In this document: positions 7,419 to 17,689 of the stretch, piece after piece | Layout of the letters: each line of letters begins with the position of its first letter | How positions within the stretch are numbered: the first letter of the stretch is position 1 | DNA from: Pirellulales bacterium | GTDB lineage: Bacteria > Planctomycetota > Planctomycetia > Pirellulales > JACPPG01 | Length of the DNA stretch: 64,000 nucleotides | Assembly (NCBI GenBank): GCA_035546535.1 | Contig: DASZWQ010000040.1 | Coordinates: forward strand, 25,702-89,701 | Direction of reading: 5' to 3' | Notes under the pieces: model-generated | What the model was told of the DNA's origin: nothing | Database searches by the model: none | Seen by the model: only the letters and a program-made list of their open reading frames with translations | Translations under genes and position numbers: made by a program

Positions 7419-10400
7419 TTACGCCGATGGCTCGCCGGCCGACAACTCCGGACGCTGCGGCAAACTTTTCGCAAGCATCGGCCAATAGCCGGCGCTCACG
7501 CTCGTGAGGGCTATCAGGGCTCCGATCCAGGCGGGAGTTAGCCAGATGCTGGCCGCCAGCCCCGCCGCGATCCCCGCGATGACAAATCCCGGCGCCGTTG
7601 GCGCGGCAAGCCGCGAATAAGGCGCGCGAGCCGCGACGATCGCAGCGAGGACTAGAATTAGCGCGGCCAACCAGCGCCCTAGAATTGCCGACTTTCCAGC
7701 GGACGGGAATTGGACGGTGATCTGCGGTGCGTTGCCGGCGAAGGCAAAACGCGTTGCCATGCTATCAGCGGCCGCGGTGGGTGCCTCGAATCCAGGGGCG
7801 AACTCGCGCTCGACTGTGGTCAGAGGGGGCAAGTCTGAGCTTTCCTCGATCGTCGCCGAGCCCTGGGCCCCGGTGTCGTAAATGTGCCAAGTCGTTTCCG
7901 CGAAGTCGATCCCGTCCAAAAAGGGCGCCGTCAATACGACGCTGCCGCCACCTGTCGTGGCAGGCAATTCGCTCGCGAAGATAACCTCGACCGTGTGCCG
8001 CTGGTCGCTGGCGGGAAGCTTGATGGTGCAGGTGCGGTTCGAAGTGGCAGGAGTCCGCAGACGGCCAGCGACGCGCAGTTCGAGAATGTGCATTGCGTCG
8101 GGCCAGCGGAGATGACAAATCCGCTCGCCTGGGTCATCGAGGGTGAATCTTGCTACGCCGTGATTATTGCTCCCCGCGTTGTAGAACCACTGGATTTCGG
8201 CCATCGACTGTGCCGTTCCTGAGACCGGGTCTCCGACCGCTGGCCAGGCCGCGGCATCCGCCTCGACCACGCGAAACACCTGCGCTCCACCGGGCGGAGC
8301 GCTTCTTGCCAGATCCTCGGGCAGCCGATCTGCTTGCATTGCGCGAGTTTTCCAATGCAATCGCTCGGTTCCCCACTTCGTCGGCAGCATCACGAAGACT
8401 TGATCATCCGCATCACCGGACAGCGTCGGGATAGCGAGCGGTCGATCTTTTTCCAACTCGAGCCGGCAGCGCAGCGTAAACTGGAGATCACCCGTCGCCG
8501 GCGTCTTTGGTCGAATCACGAGGCGACGAATGCTGTCGGCGCCGTTGACCACTTCGAGGGCGGCAGGAGGTGCAATTTCGAAGGGACCGGCCCAAGCCGC
8601 CGGCAAATCGATCGCGATGGAATCGACAATACCATCTTCGACGACCGCATGATAATCGAGCGCTCCGCGCGCGCCGGCGCTATCGCGGTCAAGCGTTGTC
8701 AACAACGTGGCCCGCGCGCGTGGGGTATTCGGCGAAATGCGAATCGTGGCGCTGTAATCATTCTGGCTGGCGCGCAGTACTGCGAACGTCGGCCCCGGCA
8801 ATGGCGATTCGTCAGGTCGCAGGTGATTTGCTGCGAATAGCCCCTGCTGATCTGCCAGCGCGATTTGCACCGTTGGCTGGCGCTGGAGGGTGATCATGGT
8901 TTCCCACTGCGTTGCGGATTCGAGCTTGATCCGCGGCAGCGGCCACGACCCGTCGAGCGGCGCTGGCAGCCAGCCCTCGATCGAGAGTAGCTGGCGACCC
9001 GTCACCGGCCCCGAGAGAAAGACCGAGATCATACCCAATTCGTCACGTGTCCAGCGGCTGACGCGATCGATACCCTCCTGCACGAGCGAAACCCTCTCCA
9101 CTTCCAGGTCGGCAGGGGCGCGGACAAGGTGTTGCAGGGTATAGCCGGAAACGTTTGGCGGAACGTCGCCGCCGGATATCTCGGCGACGAAGCGCACAAG
9201 CGCCCGGCCCTGACCGACGCTCAGCGAGAGCCGCTGTTGGGCCAAGACCGAGGAGTTACGCGGCCGTGTGGAGAGCGTCCATGGTTCGTCGGGATCGAGT
9301 TGAATCACCGATTGCGGCGGTGTGGGAGCTCCGCCCCAATGCGCCAGGAATTCGCCGACATTCATGACGGACTTGGCTTCCGGCGGCGGTACGCTGAATT
9401 CCAGGGCAGGCTCGACCGAGATGGCCAGCACCCGTTTGCCAACGTGCAACCCCTGCGGCTCGATGCGCGGTAGAGACAACTGACCGATGCCTGAACTGCC
9501 AACCAGCAGGAACGAAACGGGCACCGTCGCGTGATCCGTGACGGGGCGCGCTAACTCGACGCGCACGGTTTGCGGGTCGCCGGCGACTGGCTGCACACTG
9601 GCGACGGTCCCGGAGCGGTCGACAACCGGTAGGGCCCGCAGTCGCGGATCTACCGAAAGCCATAGTTCGGACAGAGGGGCCTTCAACCCTTTGAGATCGA
9701 GCCGCGCGTGCATGATGACCGAGGCCGGCTGCACTTGCAGCCATAGCCAGGTTTCGGCATCACCGGCGACGTTCGTGGTGCGCGGCTGGCGCGTGCGTGC
9801 CCAACGCACGGTCAAGCGGTCGGTCGCGCCGAGCTCCGCGACGAAGGTTCGGCCATCCTCCGAGAGTGCGGAGACTCCCAGGGCCGACGGAACGTCGACC
9901 GAGGAAAGATTTGCGGGAAGTTGAACAATCACGGTCGCATGCGGCACAGGCGGTATTGCCATATCGAGCGCGCCGGCGGTCGCGTCGCCGCGCTGCATGC
10001 GCAGGGAAAGGTTCAGCTGGTACATGCCCGGCTCATCGAAACGGCAATAGAATCCGTCCTCATCGATGTCCCACTCCAATTCGATTTCGCGCCCCTCGCG
10101 CGAAGCCACTGGGCCAGGCCGTACGCCCAGCAGCGGCAGTCGAAATACAACGTCGCTGCCTAACGCAAGTACGTCGTACTGTACGCGAACGTCGGTGGCT
10201 ATGTAGCCCTCATTGAGGCCGTCACGGGCGAGCGATAATTGGTATCTGGCCGCGCGAATCAGCCACCCCCCGCTCTTACCCGTCGCGCGGGCGACGAGGC
10301 GTTGCAATTCGTCGTAAAGGTGCTCCGGCACCTGGTACTTGCCGTCTGTTGGCTGCTCCTGATCATCGACCGGAATAAAGACACGATAAACATCGTCGGT

Positions 10401-13400
10401 ACTATCCTCACGAGGCGCCGTCTTGGATTCCTGTTGCCCTGCGGCGCGAGATGGCAGCAGGCCAAGTCCGGCGAGAGTCACGATCGCCAGCAGCAGGGGC
10501 AGGGCGGTCGCCAACGGTCGGGTGCTGGCTTTACTCGGGCTCGAGCTGACCTCGCGCCGTGGTGGCGGCGCTAGCCATCGCCAGGCGATCGCCGCGGCAA
10601 TCCCCCACAAGCTGCCTGTGGCCAACGGTGCCCAACCTTCGGGAAAAAGCAGCGCGGCAGCCGCCGCGATGCTCAGCCAGGCCGCGAGAACGTTCCAGCG
10701 TCGCACGAAATGAAGGCAAATCGCCAGCGCCAAGACGCACGCCACGGCGCGGCCCGCGCTGCGGCTTGCTGGATAAATGATCTGCGCCACGGGCGGTGAA
10801 CTTCCCTCGGCGTGAATGATGTATGGAATTGCCGCGCCCAGATCACCGGCGAGTGGTTGGGTATCCTCGATAGCCCGAGTAGGTTCTTGTCCCTGTTGTG
10901 CCCAGATCGTGGCGCTCGGGTACTCTTCGTCCTCAATCGTTCGGGTGACGATTGTTGAAAGCAGCGGCCCGCTGTCGAGCATCCCTAGCTGATCAGGCTC
11001 GATCCAGCGCAGCTCGTCGCGATGGAGCGATGCGGCTTCGCGGCTGGTCAGTAAGACGGCGTCGGGCGAAAACAATAGGGCGACGTCGTTTTGCGCCAGC
11101 AGACTGCTGGCTGGCCTGCCGGCGAGATCCGCGGCCGATGGCACGAGTTGCGATCGCGGACCAATACCCTTTGCTGCCAGTGCTGCGGCATCGATCCGCA
11201 GTACAGCGCCCGATTGCTGCGACGATTCCGCCGCAGCGGCGAGCAAGCTCGCCCAAGTCGGGGCGACGAGCGCTTGTGCTTGCGATCTTGCCAACTCTTC
11301 GAAGCGCATGGCATAGGAAGCGGCCGCGTCATCGCCCGCGAGACGCGATCCGAGAGCGCTCCAGTTCTTGGAGGAAAAGGGCGCAAAACGCAGGGTCGTT
11401 TTGCTTCGGCCCAGCGGACCGAATAGTCGCTCACTCCAGGAGAGGCCGGTGACCGCCGGTTTGGCGCTCCCCGCGGCGACTTCTCCCAAGGCGAATCCCG
11501 TCGGAAGCCAGAGGACCCAATCACTGGAGACGACAGGCATATCGATCGTCGCCACGGGTGCCGTTAACGGCATGTTTTTCAGACCCGCCATTGCCGGTCC
11601 ACGATATTCGACGCTGAGCGTGACGTGGTTGGCGTCGGAGGGTAAGTCGACGCGGACCTGCGCTCCACTGGCCGATTCCGACCGACCGTCCCGCCAGAAT
11701 AGCGTGATCTCGCAGCGCTCGGGAACGGTGACTGTGACGGAGCTCTGACCCGAGTTCTGCAAACGGAAGGTGCTCGTGTGCCAGGAATTGCCCGCCACGT
11801 CGTAGTGCGACTCGGTGCGTCGATGCCAAACGATGCCTGCGGTCTTGAGGCCGAGAGAGCCGTGCTGGCGGGTGACGACGATCTTGTCCGCAGGTTCCGC
11901 GCGGTTGTACTGAAACACGCCTCTCGTGCCGGGCATGCCGGGATCATCCGACACGGCCAGTGGCGTCAGGCCCGATGCTTCGACGGAAATGCTGACGTCG
12001 GCCGCGGCATCCACGGTGACTTGCGCCTGCTGCGTGACTGCATCTGGCAGATTGACGAGCCCCACCGCAATTTGATCGGCGAAGGGAGTCACACGTTCGC
12101 AATGGATTTCGAACCCGGCCGATTGCGGTCGCGCGAGAAGAATCTCCCAGGTTTCGCCCTCGTCAGACACCTCTGGGACGGCGCTTACCACCCGACGGGC
12201 CACGAGCGCCGCTTGACCCTCACCCGCGAGTTCGAATCGCGGCGGCTCCGGACGAGACGCGCTGAATCGCACCAGTACGCGCGACACGGGATCATCGTCG
12301 GGCTGGCAACGGAGCGAGCACGATTCGCTGACACCCGCCTCGTTCACTTGCGCGGTTATCGCGATCTTAGCGGCGAAGGCTGGACGCTCGTCGACGATCT
12401 TCGCGCTGAAGCGACTCGCCAGCGGATCGAAGCGGTACACGGGGTGCTTCGGAGCTTCCTGGAAGATGTTTTGCAGCGCTGTCAGGGGGACATCACCAGT
12501 GATACGAACCAGATTTTCGACCTCCGCCAGTGCGATAGCCCTTCCCGGAGCGGGCTGCAGCGATAACCACTGCTCGTCGATGTCGACATTGCGAAATCGC
12601 ACGACCTCCAACTCGCCGGCCGGCCACGTTTCCCGGTTCGATGCGGCGCGATGTGCGCGGATCATGAGCTTGACGGGAGAGTCGGTCGGCAGCGGACGCG
12701 AAAAGCGAATCGTAAGCTCTGGCACCTCCTCTTCCGTATTGACGTGCCAACCATCGAGAGCGTCGCGGGGCTCGGCGTCCACCGCGTCGATCAGCCATGC
12801 GGAGCCAACGTCGGCCACGAGCGACAAACATCGCCCGCGCACGCCTTGGGCCATGGCCACGAGCTGCGCTTTGGCCAGATCATCATCAAGTTCCAGGAGC
12901 AGTCCTGTCGAAAGCCGCGTCCGAGGCTTCTCGCGCGCCAGGTCGAGTTCTACCGTGCTCGTTGCTGAGAACCACTGGATCTCGAACGACTCGCCGCGAT
13001 TAGGCTCAGGCAGCGACGAGTATTTCGTCTGCCGGCAGTCGCGCGTGGCAAGACGTTGCGCCACCAGCGGCTCATGCACCAGCACCGTGCAGGTCCCTTC
13101 CTGCCAGGTGCAGTCGGCGGCGCGTATCCGTGGCAGCGGCGCCGATTTCCCCGCCGGCAAAGGCCCGATCGCTGACAGTCGCAGTGGACGATCCGAACCA
13201 GACAGGGCGTCGGGCAGGTTCAATAAGATGCGCGACGATTCTTGACCATTGGCGGCCAGCGTCGTGAAGGGGACCTCGCTTTCTCCCAGTCGAGCCAAAA
13301 CCAGTTGCAAGCCAGGATCGAGAACCACTTCCAGCTGATGGACCGGTGTGGAGTGAACGTCTAGCTTCCAAACGGCCGCCAGATCCACTCCACGCGGCGA

Positions 13401-14186
13401 CAGGTTGTAGACCGCCGACTCGCGCATCAGGACCTTGGGTTGGCCGGGAACCGCGGCCGCCTGGAGCGGAAGCCGTAGCGATAGTTCACTCGCGCCGCCG
13501 AGCAGGAGCCGATAGACATGCCGGTCGGCTTGTTCTTCGACGAGCGATGCGACGCCCGAGCCCGCCGTCGGAACGACGCCGGGAGGCACGGTCAACAGGA
13601 GCGTGGAGAGTGCCGCACGCGGCAACTCGAAACGAAAGGCAAGTTGCCCATCATTGTCATGACGACCTCGCAGCGACCACGTTCCCGTCACGGTGCCGGC
13701 GCGGTCGGCGATGAGCGTCGCCTCACCGTCTTCATCCAAGCCGAGTTCGACAGGTTGCGGCGAGTCGCTCCAGCGGGTCTTGCCCAGCGCGAGGTTCAAC
13801 GGCGAAAGATTCACGGGCGCCGCGGACGAAACCGTCCGTTCAACTTCCCACGCGAACGTCCCTTGCAGGCGGTCGATGCCATCGAATTGTGCCGTGTAAT
13901 CGGCCTGCTCCAGGCAGGCGGGGGCCGGACGGTCGCCGCTTTCCTCCTGTGCGGCTTTGACCAGGCGCTCGAATTCCGGACCGTCGACAGGCACGTAGCG
14001 CGCGGTACCACGCGGCCAGTCTTGCACGCGCTCGGCCGGTGCATAAACCCGGCGAAACCGTAGCGTCCCCGCCGCCGCAGCGGGCGGCTGTTCCCGCGGT
14101 GAAGATTCGCCGGGCTGCGCGCCAATGGCGCTAGCAGCCGATAGCGACACCACGGCCCAGAGAATTGACGCTGGTCCGTGACGCAT
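7419..14186 (-). CDS. Giant exported membrane-anchored protein with two fused repeat units
   Basis: Protein of 2,255 aa with no recognised enzymatic domain. A signal peptide (residues about 1-23, ending IGA) leads a long beta-rich region. A hydrophobic cluster of several helices lies at about 1135-1210, then a second signal-like helix (LPLLLAIVTLAGLGLLPSRA) near 1235. A second beta-rich unit follows from about 1255, ending in another membrane cluster at about 2170-2245. The unit starts look alike: RRVYAPAERV...YVPVDGPEFERLVKAA near residue 45 and YRVFIPVDDQE...YQVPEHLYDELQRLVARA near 1265. This reads as two tandem paralogues fused end to end, both related to the upstream 1,100-aa protein. The start is the ATG in TGATG, overlapping the stop of the upstream gene by one base, which implies translational coupling. 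It could be a planctomycete envelope scaffold; function is unknown. Confidence 0.8.
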   Translation of the reverse strand: MRHGPASILWAVVSLSAASAIGAQPGESSPREQPPAAAAGTLRFRRVYAPAERVQDWPRGTARYVPVDGPEFERLVKAAQEESGDRPAPACLEQADYTAQFDGIDRLQGTFAWEVERTVSSAAPVNLSPLNLALGKTRWSDSPQPVELGLDEDGEATLIADRAGTVTGTWSLRGRHDNDGQLAFRFELPRAALSTLLLTVPPGVVPTAGSGVASLVEEQADRHVYRLLLGGASELSLRLPLQAAAVPGQPKVLMRESAVYNLSPRGVDLAAVWKLDVHSTPVHQLEVVLDPGLQLVLARLGESEVPFTTLAANGQESSRILLNLPDALSGSDRPLRLSAIGPLPAGKSAPLPRIRAADCTWQEGTCTVLVHEPLVAQRLATRDCRQTKYSSLPEPNRGESFEIQWFSATSTVELDLAREKPRTRLSTGLLLELDDDLAKAQLVAMAQGVRGRCLSLVADVGSAWLIDAVDAEPRDALDGWHVNTEEEVPELTIRFSRPLPTDSPVKLMIRAHRAASNRETWPAGELEVVRFRNVDIDEQWLSLQPAPGRAIALAEVENLVRITGDVPLTALQNIFQEAPKHPVYRFDPLASRFSAKIVDERPAFAAKIAITAQVNEAGVSESCSLRCQPDDDPVSRVLVRFSASRPEPPRFELAGEGQAALVARRVVSAVPEVSDEGETWEILLARPQSAGFEIHCERVTPFADQIAVGLVNLPDAVTQQAQVTVDAAADVSISVEASGLTPLAVSDDPGMPGTRGVFQYNRAEPADKIVVTRQHGSLGLKTAGIVWHRRTESHYDVAGNSWHTSTFRLQNSGQSSVTVTVPERCEITLFWRDGRSESASGAQVRVDLPSDANHVTLSVEYRGPAMAGLKNMPLTAPVATIDMPVVSSDWVLWLPTGFALGEVAAGSAKPAVTGLSWSERLFGPLGRSKTTLRFAPFSSKNWSALGSRLAGDDAAASYAMRFEELARSQAQALVAPTWASLLAAAAESSQQSGAVLRIDAAALAAKGIGPRSQLVPSAADLAGRPASSLLAQNDVALLFSPDAVLLTSREAASLHRDELRWIEPDQLGMLDSGPLLSTIVTRTIEDEEYPSATIWAQQGQEPTRAIEDTQPLAGDLGAAIPYIIHAEGSSPPVAQIIYPASRSAGRAVACVLALAICLHFVRRWNVLAAWLSIAAAAALLFPEGWAPLATGSLWGIAAAIAWRWLAPPPRREVSSSPSKASTRPLATALPLLLAIVTLAGLGLLPSRAAGQQESKTAPREDSTDDVYRVFIPVDDQEQPTDGKYQVPEHLYDELQRLVARATGKSGGWLIRAARYQLSLARDGLNEGYIATDVRVQYDVLALGSDVVFRLPLLGVRPGPVASREGREIELEWDIDEDGFYCRFDEPGMYQLNLSLRMQRGDATAGALDMAIPPVPHATVIVQLPANLSSVDVPSALGVSALSEDGRTFVAELGATDRLTVRWARTRQPRTTNVAGDAETWLWLQVQPASVIMHARLDLKGLKAPLSELWLSVDPRLRALPVVDRSGTVASVQPVAGDPQTVRVELARPVTDHATVPVSFLLVGSSGIGQLSLPRIEPQGLHVGKRVLAISVEPALEFSVPPPEAKSVMNVGEFLAHWGGAPTPPQSVIQLDPDEPWTLSTRPRNSSVLAQQRLSLSVGQGRALVRFVAEISGGDVPPNVSGYTLQHLVRAPADLEVERVSLVQEGIDRVSRWTRDELGMISVFLSGPVTGRQLLSIEGWLPAPLDGSWPLPRIKLESATQWETMITLQRQPTVQIALADQQGLFAANHLRPDESPLPGPTFAVLRASQNDYSATIRISPNTPRARATLLTTLDRDSAGARGALDYHAVVEDGIVDSIAIDLPAAWAGPFEIAPPAALEVVNGADSIRRLVIRPKTPATGDLQFTLRCRLELEKDRPLAIPTLSGDADDQVFVMLPTKWGTERLHWKTRAMQADRLPEDLARSAPPGGAQVFRVVEADAAAWPAVGDPVSGTAQSMAEIQWFYNAGSNNHGVARFTLDDPGERICHLRWPDAMHILELRVAGRLRTPATSNRTCTIKLPASDQRHTVEVIFASELPATTGGGSVVLTAPFLDGIDFAETTWHIYDTGAQGSATIEESSDLPPLTTVEREFAPGFEAPTAAADSMATRFAFAGNAPQITVQFPSAGKSAILGRWLAALILVLAAIVAARAPYSRLAAPTAPGFVIAGIAAGLAASIWLTPAWIGALIALTSVSAGYWPMLAKSLPQRPELSAGEPSA

Positions 14187-17100
14187 CACGATTCCCCTGA
14201 CGGAGCGGTCGTTTGAGGAACGCGCGGAATGGGCTCGCCGCTGCTCGACGATGCCTGCACGCGAAGATGCGTCCTCGTCGAGCCAGGCTCGTGTATGGAA
14301 CTGGGGCTGGTACGAATGACCAGGGGAGCCCGTCGCCGGGCGTGCAGATATCGCTCGAGGGCGGCCGCCAAAAGGACCAGACAGGCTCCGACCGCGGCAA
14401 ACTGCGCCAGCACCAGTGCCAGATCGGGGTAGAGCATGGCCACGCCCATCAGCAGTACTCCGCCGACGAACAACAGGACAGGCTTTCGGAGGATCGAGAA
14501 ATTCAAAAGCAACAGACCGATCAGGAGCACGCCTCCGGCGCCGCAGGCGATGAGGGCCGTCCGGCTCGCCACGCGAATGTCGAGGCTCGTAACGGGCCCA
14601 ACCGCGGCAAGCACGTAGCGGTTCGTTTGCTCGGGAAGAGGGGGACCGGCGGTCGTATGGGTCCAGCTTTCCAGATCCTCTTGTTCCACGAGCGGGCGAC
14701 GCGTCCACAGTCCTCTGTCAAACTGCCACTGGAACGCGCCGCTCAAATCCGCGGGCCAGGCGATCAAATGCTCGTCGCGCGGCAGGACGATCTGCCAGTA
14801 GCTCTGTCGTACCCAGGGGCCTCCCTGCAGGCTCGGCGGCTGGAGCTGAAGCCTGCCCGTCTCAACGGAACGCGTGCCAAAGCGATAACTGACATCCAGC
14901 ACGTGGTCGCCGTCCGTCGTGCCAAGGTCAATGTTCAACGAATCGCGCGTCGCAAGCTGCGGCCGGACTACGCTGCCGTCCAGGACCAATTGGGCCTCGG
15001 AGGCGATGGCGCCTGCGGGCAATTGCATCGTTACCTGAGGTCCGCCCCCGGCGAGTTCGAATACGGCGCGGTCCCAGCGCTCTCCTTCAGCCAGACGCGT
15101 CTGGATCCAAGCACGCTTCACGATGAGGGGCGCGACGGCAGGTGTCGTTTCAAGGGATACGACAAGATGTACTTCGGTATTCGGCAGAGGGCTTGTCAGC
15201 CGCAAGGCAACGGGCTGCTGCTTGTCGCGTGTCTGCGGCTCGACATTCCACCCATTCTCGCGTTGTTCGACCCTCATGTGTGCGGGCGCTATCACTGACA
15301 ATTCGTTCGCGCGAAGCTCCGTCACGGCCGGCATGACCAGCGGCACGTCGATGGGCAATTCCCGGCCGGCGGCGACAGGTTCGACGTGCAGCGGATAGCG
15401 CACGGCGACGTGACAATCGCCTTGTCGCTTCTCGGGCAGCAACAGTCGAAACCGAACTGTACGTTCGACGCTTGCTTCGCGATCGTCGCGCGTCGGAGTC
15501 ACCGGCTGTCCGTCCAATTCCCACGCGATGCGATCCACCGTGGCTAGCCAGCTGGGCACGTCGAACAGCAGCTCTTCAAGCGGATCGTTGGTGATCGCGT
15601 AGTTGATCACTTCTTCGACCGCGAATTCCTTTTCGTCAATCGTGAGACGGCTGGTGACATCAGCTACCACCGATCGAGATTCGACTTGCAGATCGGCGGC
15701 GAAGCGCAGCTCGTCCGTTTGTCCACGAAAGGTCAACGTGGCATTTTCGCTATCCGGCGCCGCGGGCGGGATTTGGCCGCGCACCCGCGTCAGGCCGACA
15801 AGGTCGCCTTCGCGAACCGTGAGCGAGACGTCCGCCGACGGAGTGACGCTGATCTGAGCCGGCGCGATCGCGTCGGCGCTTGCACGCGGCAATTCGAAGG
15901 CAACCCGGGTCGCGTCGGCAGAAAGGTCACGATGGCAGCGCAGGATGAGCTCGATTTCGCCAGTCGTCGGCTGTAGCAAGGGAATCCGCAGCGGCTTATC
16001 GGCCTCGACCGCGACACGATCGACGTCGAATGAGCTGCGTGGCGTGATGTCGTCAAGATCCCAGCCCGACAACGCGACTTCCATAGCAAAAGCCTTGGCG
16101 CCGCGCACCTGGTAAAGCAAACGCGCTTCGAGCCGCACCTGGCGACTATCCACATCCACGTTGTACCGTGGTTCGACCGACAGATGAGTCTTCAGCGGTG
16201 TCAGTTGGCCGGTCATCGAGAAGGGGACGCCAAAGTATTCGAACGACGCCAGGACGCCGTCACGGTCGAGTTCCGTGGGCACTTCGTCGACCTGTCGGGC
16301 GTGGCGAAGCTCCTTCCAATTCGTTTGCCAACCGTCGGCAACCCGCACCACGACGAAGCCCGACTGCCGTGCGGCCCCCACTAATTCGACGCCCGTTAAT
16401 TGGAAATCTCGCTCGCCGGATTTCTCATCGAGCGGCTGATCGAGAGAAAAGCGTAGGACGGCGGGAGTCGACGCCTTGTCTCGCAGGCGGACCTCGAACA
16501 ACTGCGTGCCATCCTCGCCGGCAGGAACCGCTTCGATTTGATAACTATTTTGACCGGCTCCGGTCAGTTGGACGCCGGTAGGAATCCGCAGGCGGAACGT
16601 GTCGAGCTTGCTGCCAAAGGTGCGCACCGTTAACTGAACGTCCGTGTGAATTCCTGCCGGATCTATGCGCGTGGTCAGGATGCCGGACGCGTCAAGCGGA
16701 GTAACGGCCTCGGCGGCCGCGTTCTCCTTGTGCCATGCGATGGCGAAATCGCGCTCCATGCCCAGCACTTTGAACTCGGTGCCGTTCTTCGTCGCCGTAG
16801 TCCTGTCGAGGATCCCGCCGCCGTCGCGCACCGTGGCAGCCGCATTGGCCTCAGGCACGATAAGAGTCAACTCGGATACGGCCGCTCGCGGTAATCCCAG
16901 CTTCAATTCCGTCCGTTCGGCCAATTTCATCAGCGGTACGGCTATTTCGAGCGTCAGGCGATGCGGTTCGTCTCCATCGCCACGCAGCCAAAGAACGTGC
17001 TCCTTGGCGGCCTGATCGAATTCGACGCGCGACTCGCCGGGGCCCTGGTAGCGCGGCTTGGCACGCAGGACCGCTTCGCCCAGACGCAGGGGAATACGTG

Positions 17101-17488
17101 CCCAGCCGGGTTGGTTGACGCCGAGAGTCAGCTCGATCGACAGATCGGCGTGCCGGTCACCGGCCTGGCCGCGTGCGACAAGCCGGTCGAGCTGATAGCG
17201 GGGCGGTTGCTGGCCGAGCCCTAACTGGGCCCGCTGGTTCATGAAGCGTTCGAAGTCCTCCAGGGTGAAGCCGAGGACCGCTTGGAGAAGCCCACCATCT
17301 TTATTTCGCAGAAAGAGGACGGGGGGCTGAGCTTCCTTGACGCCCCCTTCGGCCGCTTGGGGGGCAGTTTCGCTGGCGGCCGCCCGGCGCGGCGTATCCT
17401 GCGGTTGCGCGGCCGAGGATTGCTGAGCAAGCCCCGCGGCCAGCAAGCAGCCCCCGAGCGCAATGGTTCGGATCCAAGGGATTAGCAA
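14186..17488 (-). CDS. Large exported beta-rich membrane-anchored protein, paralogue of the giant neighbour
   Basis: Protein of 1,100 aa. The signal peptide (MLIPWIRTIALGGCLLAAGLA) is followed by an Ala/Gln/Pro-rich linker, then VLFLRNKDGG...FTLEDFERFMNQRAQLG. This resembles the start of both units in the downstream protein. The body (about 80-980) is a long series of beta-strand-like segments such as ADLSIELTLGVNQPGWARIPLRLGE. Three hydrophobic helices (about 995-1070) and a basic, serine-rich tail close the protein. It has no catalytic motif and no cysteine pattern. The stop overlaps the next start (TGATG), so the two are one operon. It probably sits in the cytoplasmic membrane with its bulk outside. 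Conserved large hypotheticals of this style occur in planctomycetes; the role is unknown. Confidence 0.8.
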   Translation of the reverse strand: MLIPWIRTIALGGCLLAAGLAQQSSAAQPQDTPRRAAASETAPQAAEGGVKEAQPPVLFLRNKDGGLLQAVLGFTLEDFERFMNQRAQLGLGQQPPRYQLDRLVARGQAGDRHADLSIELTLGVNQPGWARIPLRLGEAVLRAKPRYQGPGESRVEFDQAAKEHVLWLRGDGDEPHRLTLEIAVPLMKLAERTELKLGLPRAAVSELTLIVPEANAAATVRDGGGILDRTTATKNGTEFKVLGMERDFAIAWHKENAAAEAVTPLDASGILTTRIDPAGIHTDVQLTVRTFGSKLDTFRLRIPTGVQLTGAGQNSYQIEAVPAGEDGTQLFEVRLRDKASTPAVLRFSLDQPLDEKSGERDFQLTGVELVGAARQSGFVVVRVADGWQTNWKELRHARQVDEVPTELDRDGVLASFEYFGVPFSMTGQLTPLKTHLSVEPRYNVDVDSRQVRLEARLLYQVRGAKAFAMEVALSGWDLDDITPRSSFDVDRVAVEADKPLRIPLLQPTTGEIELILRCHRDLSADATRVAFELPRASADAIAPAQISVTPSADVSLTVREGDLVGLTRVRGQIPPAAPDSENATLTFRGQTDELRFAADLQVESRSVVADVTSRLTIDEKEFAVEEVINYAITNDPLEELLFDVPSWLATVDRIAWELDGQPVTPTRDDREASVERTVRFRLLLPEKRQGDCHVAVRYPLHVEPVAAGRELPIDVPLVMPAVTELRANELSVIAPAHMRVEQRENGWNVEPQTRDKQQPVALRLTSPLPNTEVHLVVSLETTPAVAPLIVKRAWIQTRLAEGERWDRAVFELAGGGPQVTMQLPAGAIASEAQLVLDGSVVRPQLATRDSLNIDLGTTDGDHVLDVSYRFGTRSVETGRLQLQPPSLQGGPWVRQSYWQIVLPRDEHLIAWPADLSGAFQWQFDRGLWTRRPLVEQEDLESWTHTTAGPPLPEQTNRYVLAAVGPVTSLDIRVASRTALIACGAGGVLLIGLLLLNFSILRKPVLLFVGGVLLMGVAMLYPDLALVLAQFAAVGACLVLLAAALERYLHARRRAPLVIRTSPSSIHEPGSTRTHLRVQASSSSGEPIPRVPQTTAPSGES

Positions 17489-17689
17489 GACGAAGCTTTC
17501 CTACAGCAGCGCAGCCGACTGAAGTCAGTAACTGCCCGTTACCGCCGGCCACGACCAGAAGGGATTATGTCGAAGACTGCTGTTCGTATCTGGTTTAGTG
17601 TACCTAGCCGCGGGAGCAGCTTGAAGCAAAGAATCGCTAGGCGTAACTCCTTTTGGGGTAAAGACCTGTCCGGCCGCAAAAAGGAGGGA

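Noticed and set aside
14213..15298. Long plus-strand open frame (361 aa) opposite the large exported protein
   Set aside because: Its composition is Arg/Gln/Gly-rich with no domain or ribosome site, and it lies wholly antisense to a gene with signal peptide and membrane helices. It is an effect of high GC content.
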